Source of the DNA: an uncultured Hyphomicrobiaceae bacterium
GTDB lineage: Bacteria > Pseudomonadota > Alphaproteobacteria > Rhizobiales > CALHAX01
Assembly: GCA_937931785.1 (NCBI GenBank)
Contig: CALHAX010000069.1
Coordinates: 1-53,836 of the forward strand
Length of the DNA: 53,836 bases
Reading direction: 5' to 3'
Both the position numbers and the translations under genes were made by a program. The stretch's first letter is position 1. Each line of letters begins with the position of its first letter. Positions 52,655 to 53,836 of the stretch are shown one piece after another. Below the pieces are notes generated by a model, which worked only from the letters and a program-made list of their open reading frames with translations, was not told the DNA's origin and made no database searches.

Positions 52655-53596
52655 TCAGAGCCCGGCCTTCGCCAGTTCGGCCTCAAGTTCTGGCAGCGCG
52701 TCGAACAGATCTGCCACCAGGCCGTAGTCTGCAACCTGGAAGATTGGCGCTTCGTCGTCCTTGTTGATGGCGACGATGACCTTGCTGTCCTTCATGCCGG
52801 CCAGGTGCTGGATTGCGCCTGAAATACCCACTGCGATGTAAAGGTCCGGCGCGACAACCTTGCCGGTTTGTCCAACCTGATATTCGTTCGGGACGTACCC
52901 GGCATCGACCGCGGCGCGGCTCGCACCGACGGCAGCGTTGAGCTTGTCTGCGATTTTTTCGATCAGGTGGAAGTTGTCGCCGGACTGCATGCCGCGGCCA
53001 CCGGAGACGACGATTTTCGCCGATGTGAGTTCCGGGCGATCCGAAGACGACAGCTCGTCGCTCTTGTGCACAGAGATACCGACAGCGGCTGGTGCGGACC
53101 CTTCTTCGACCGAGGCGCTGCCATCTTCGCCGGCACTGTCGAAATTCGCGGTGCGGACCGTAATCACCTTCCTGGCGTCGGTGGACTGCACTTCCTGCAC
53201 GGCGTTTCCGGCGTAGATCAGACGCACGAATGTGTCCGCCGATTTCACTTCGATAATTTCGGAGACCTGGGCCACATCAAGCATGGCAGCGACACGTGGC
53301 ATCACGTTCTTGCCATTGTTCGTGGCCGCTGCGACGATCGCATCGTAGTTGTCCATCATCGGGACGATCAGAGCGGTGAGCTCTTCTGCGAGACCGTTTG
53401 CAAGGTGATCGGCCTCAACGAGAATGACTTTGGACGCGCCCGACAGTTTTGCAGCCTGATCGGCCACGGCGCGGCATCCGTTGCCCGCCACGAGCACGTG
53501 GATGTCTCCACCAATCTGGCTGGCAGCAGTCATGGCCTTGTGGGTTGCAGTATTCAATTCCGCATTATCGTGTTCGGCAAAGAGAAGAACAGCCAT
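52655..53596 (-). CDS. etfA: Electron transfer flavoprotein, alpha subunit
   Basis: This 313-residue FAD-binding subunit carries electrons from acyl-CoA and other dehydrogenases to ETF-quinone oxidoreductase. The FAD domain has [40 protein letters not shown], then [40 protein letters not shown]. The ATG (53594-53596) overlaps the etfB stop by one base, so the pair is coupled. Confidence 0.97.
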   Translation of the reverse strand: MAVLLFAEHDNAELNTATHKAMTAASQIGGDIHVLVAGNGCRAVADQAAKLSGASKVILVEADHLANGLAEELTALIVPMMDNYDAIVAAATNNGKNVMPRVAAMLDVAQVSEIIEVKSADTFVRLIYAGNAVQEVQSTDARKVITVRTANFDSAGEDGSASVEEGSAPAAVGISVHKSDELSSSDRPELTSAKIVVSGGRGMQSGDNFHLIEKIADKLNAAVGASRAAVDAGYVPNEYQVGQTGKVVAPDLYIAVGISGAIQHLAGMKDSKVIVAINKDDEAPIFQVADYGLVADLFDALPELEAELAKAGL

Positions 53597-53836
53597 CAGA
53601 TCACTCCCGCTTCATCTTTGAGTTTTGCAACAAGTTCAGCGACGCTTGCAACGCGCACGCCCGCTTCACGCGCAGGCGGATCGTATGTCTTGACCGTGTT
53701 GATCCGCGGTGCCGTATCCACACCCAGATCAGCCGGAGTTTTCATGTCGATCGGCTTTTTCTTTGCCTTCATGATGTTGGGCAGAGAGGCATAACGCGGT
53801 TCGTTCAAGCGCAGATCCGTAGTCAATACGCAGGGC
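53596..53836 (-). CDS. etfB: Electron transfer flavoprotein, beta subunit (5' partial)
   Basis: The window ends within etfB; its last 80 or so codons are visible. [23 protein letters not shown] is the diagnostic ETF-beta recognition-loop segment, followed by a C-terminal [18 protein letters not shown]. The reading frame is open through the window edge, so the start lies outside. It is the first visible gene of the etfB-etfA-hbd cluster. Confidence 0.95.
   Translation of the reverse strand, partial: PCVLTTDLRLNEPRYASLPNIMKAKKKPIDMKTPADLGVDTAPRINTVKTYDPPAREAGVRVASVAELVAKLKDEAGVI

Overview
The window looks like the chromosome of an alphaproteobacterium, most likely of the Hyphomicrobiales (Rhizobiales) type. 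I infer this from gene content and order. The run hisC-tyrC-chaC, ydcF-ftsX-ftsE, MJ0042 zinc-ribbon gene, hpt, DUF4175/TIGR02302 gene, lysA, small lipoprotein, argH/tlpA resembles a block I know from that order. So do ispA-mtgA-rpmF, phaR-phaA-phaB and etfB-etfA-hbd. I see no tRNA or rRNA gene, insertion sequence, prophage or CRISPR array. Base composition is in the mid-50s percent GC by eye and falls in small accessory patches.

Layout. 1-134 is the end of a small basic protein, followed by a terminator. 297-3599 (-) is a 1100-residue membrane/coiled-coil protein of unknown function. 3815-5035 (+) is ispG. 5058-14267 is a signalling cluster: a soluble hybrid histidine kinase, a free HPt protein and a receiver-ATPase protein on the minus strand, then divergently a membrane sensor kinase, a double-receiver protein, a CpaB-like (SAF) protein and an HPt-receiver fusion. 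The HPt and receiver modules could form a multistep phosphorelay. The embedded cpaB, without other tad/cpa genes nearby, is unusual.

14309-17063 holds ispA (-), mtgA, rpmF and a small membrane protein. 17318-19144 is a GGDEF-EAL protein with a degenerate GGDEF site. 19157-22125 is the PHB module phaR (-), phaA and phaB (+), closed by a bidirectional terminator against an NYN-LOTUS RNA-binding/nuclease-like protein (22206-23855, -). Then come gloB (-), a methyltransferase-like protein, hisC-tyrC-chaC (+), a hypothetical gene and B12-dependent nrdJ (-).

31948-34574 (-) is ydcF-ftsX-ftsE. 34780-39636 (+) has a long zinc-ribbon/DUF3426 protein, hpt, a secreted pentapeptide protein and a 3-hydroxyisobutyrate-dehydrogenase-like enzyme. 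39667-45529 (-) has the DUF4175 protein, lysA, an LptM-like lipoprotein and argH. tlpA and two PCu(A)C copper chaperones follow (+); the start codons of argH and tlpA overlap.

47475-51640 looks accessory: three small exported proteins (one YARHG-like), a homocysteine S-methyltransferase and a Fic protein. The Fic promoter carries a 53-bp near-perfect palindrome and four copies of an AGCGTTTARTTA-like motif. A 13-bp copy of the same motif lies upstream of ispG. The window closes with hbd, etfA and partial etfB (-).

The strongest candidates for undescribed biology are the phosphorelay/CpaB cluster, the Fic operator array and the NYN-LOTUS protein.
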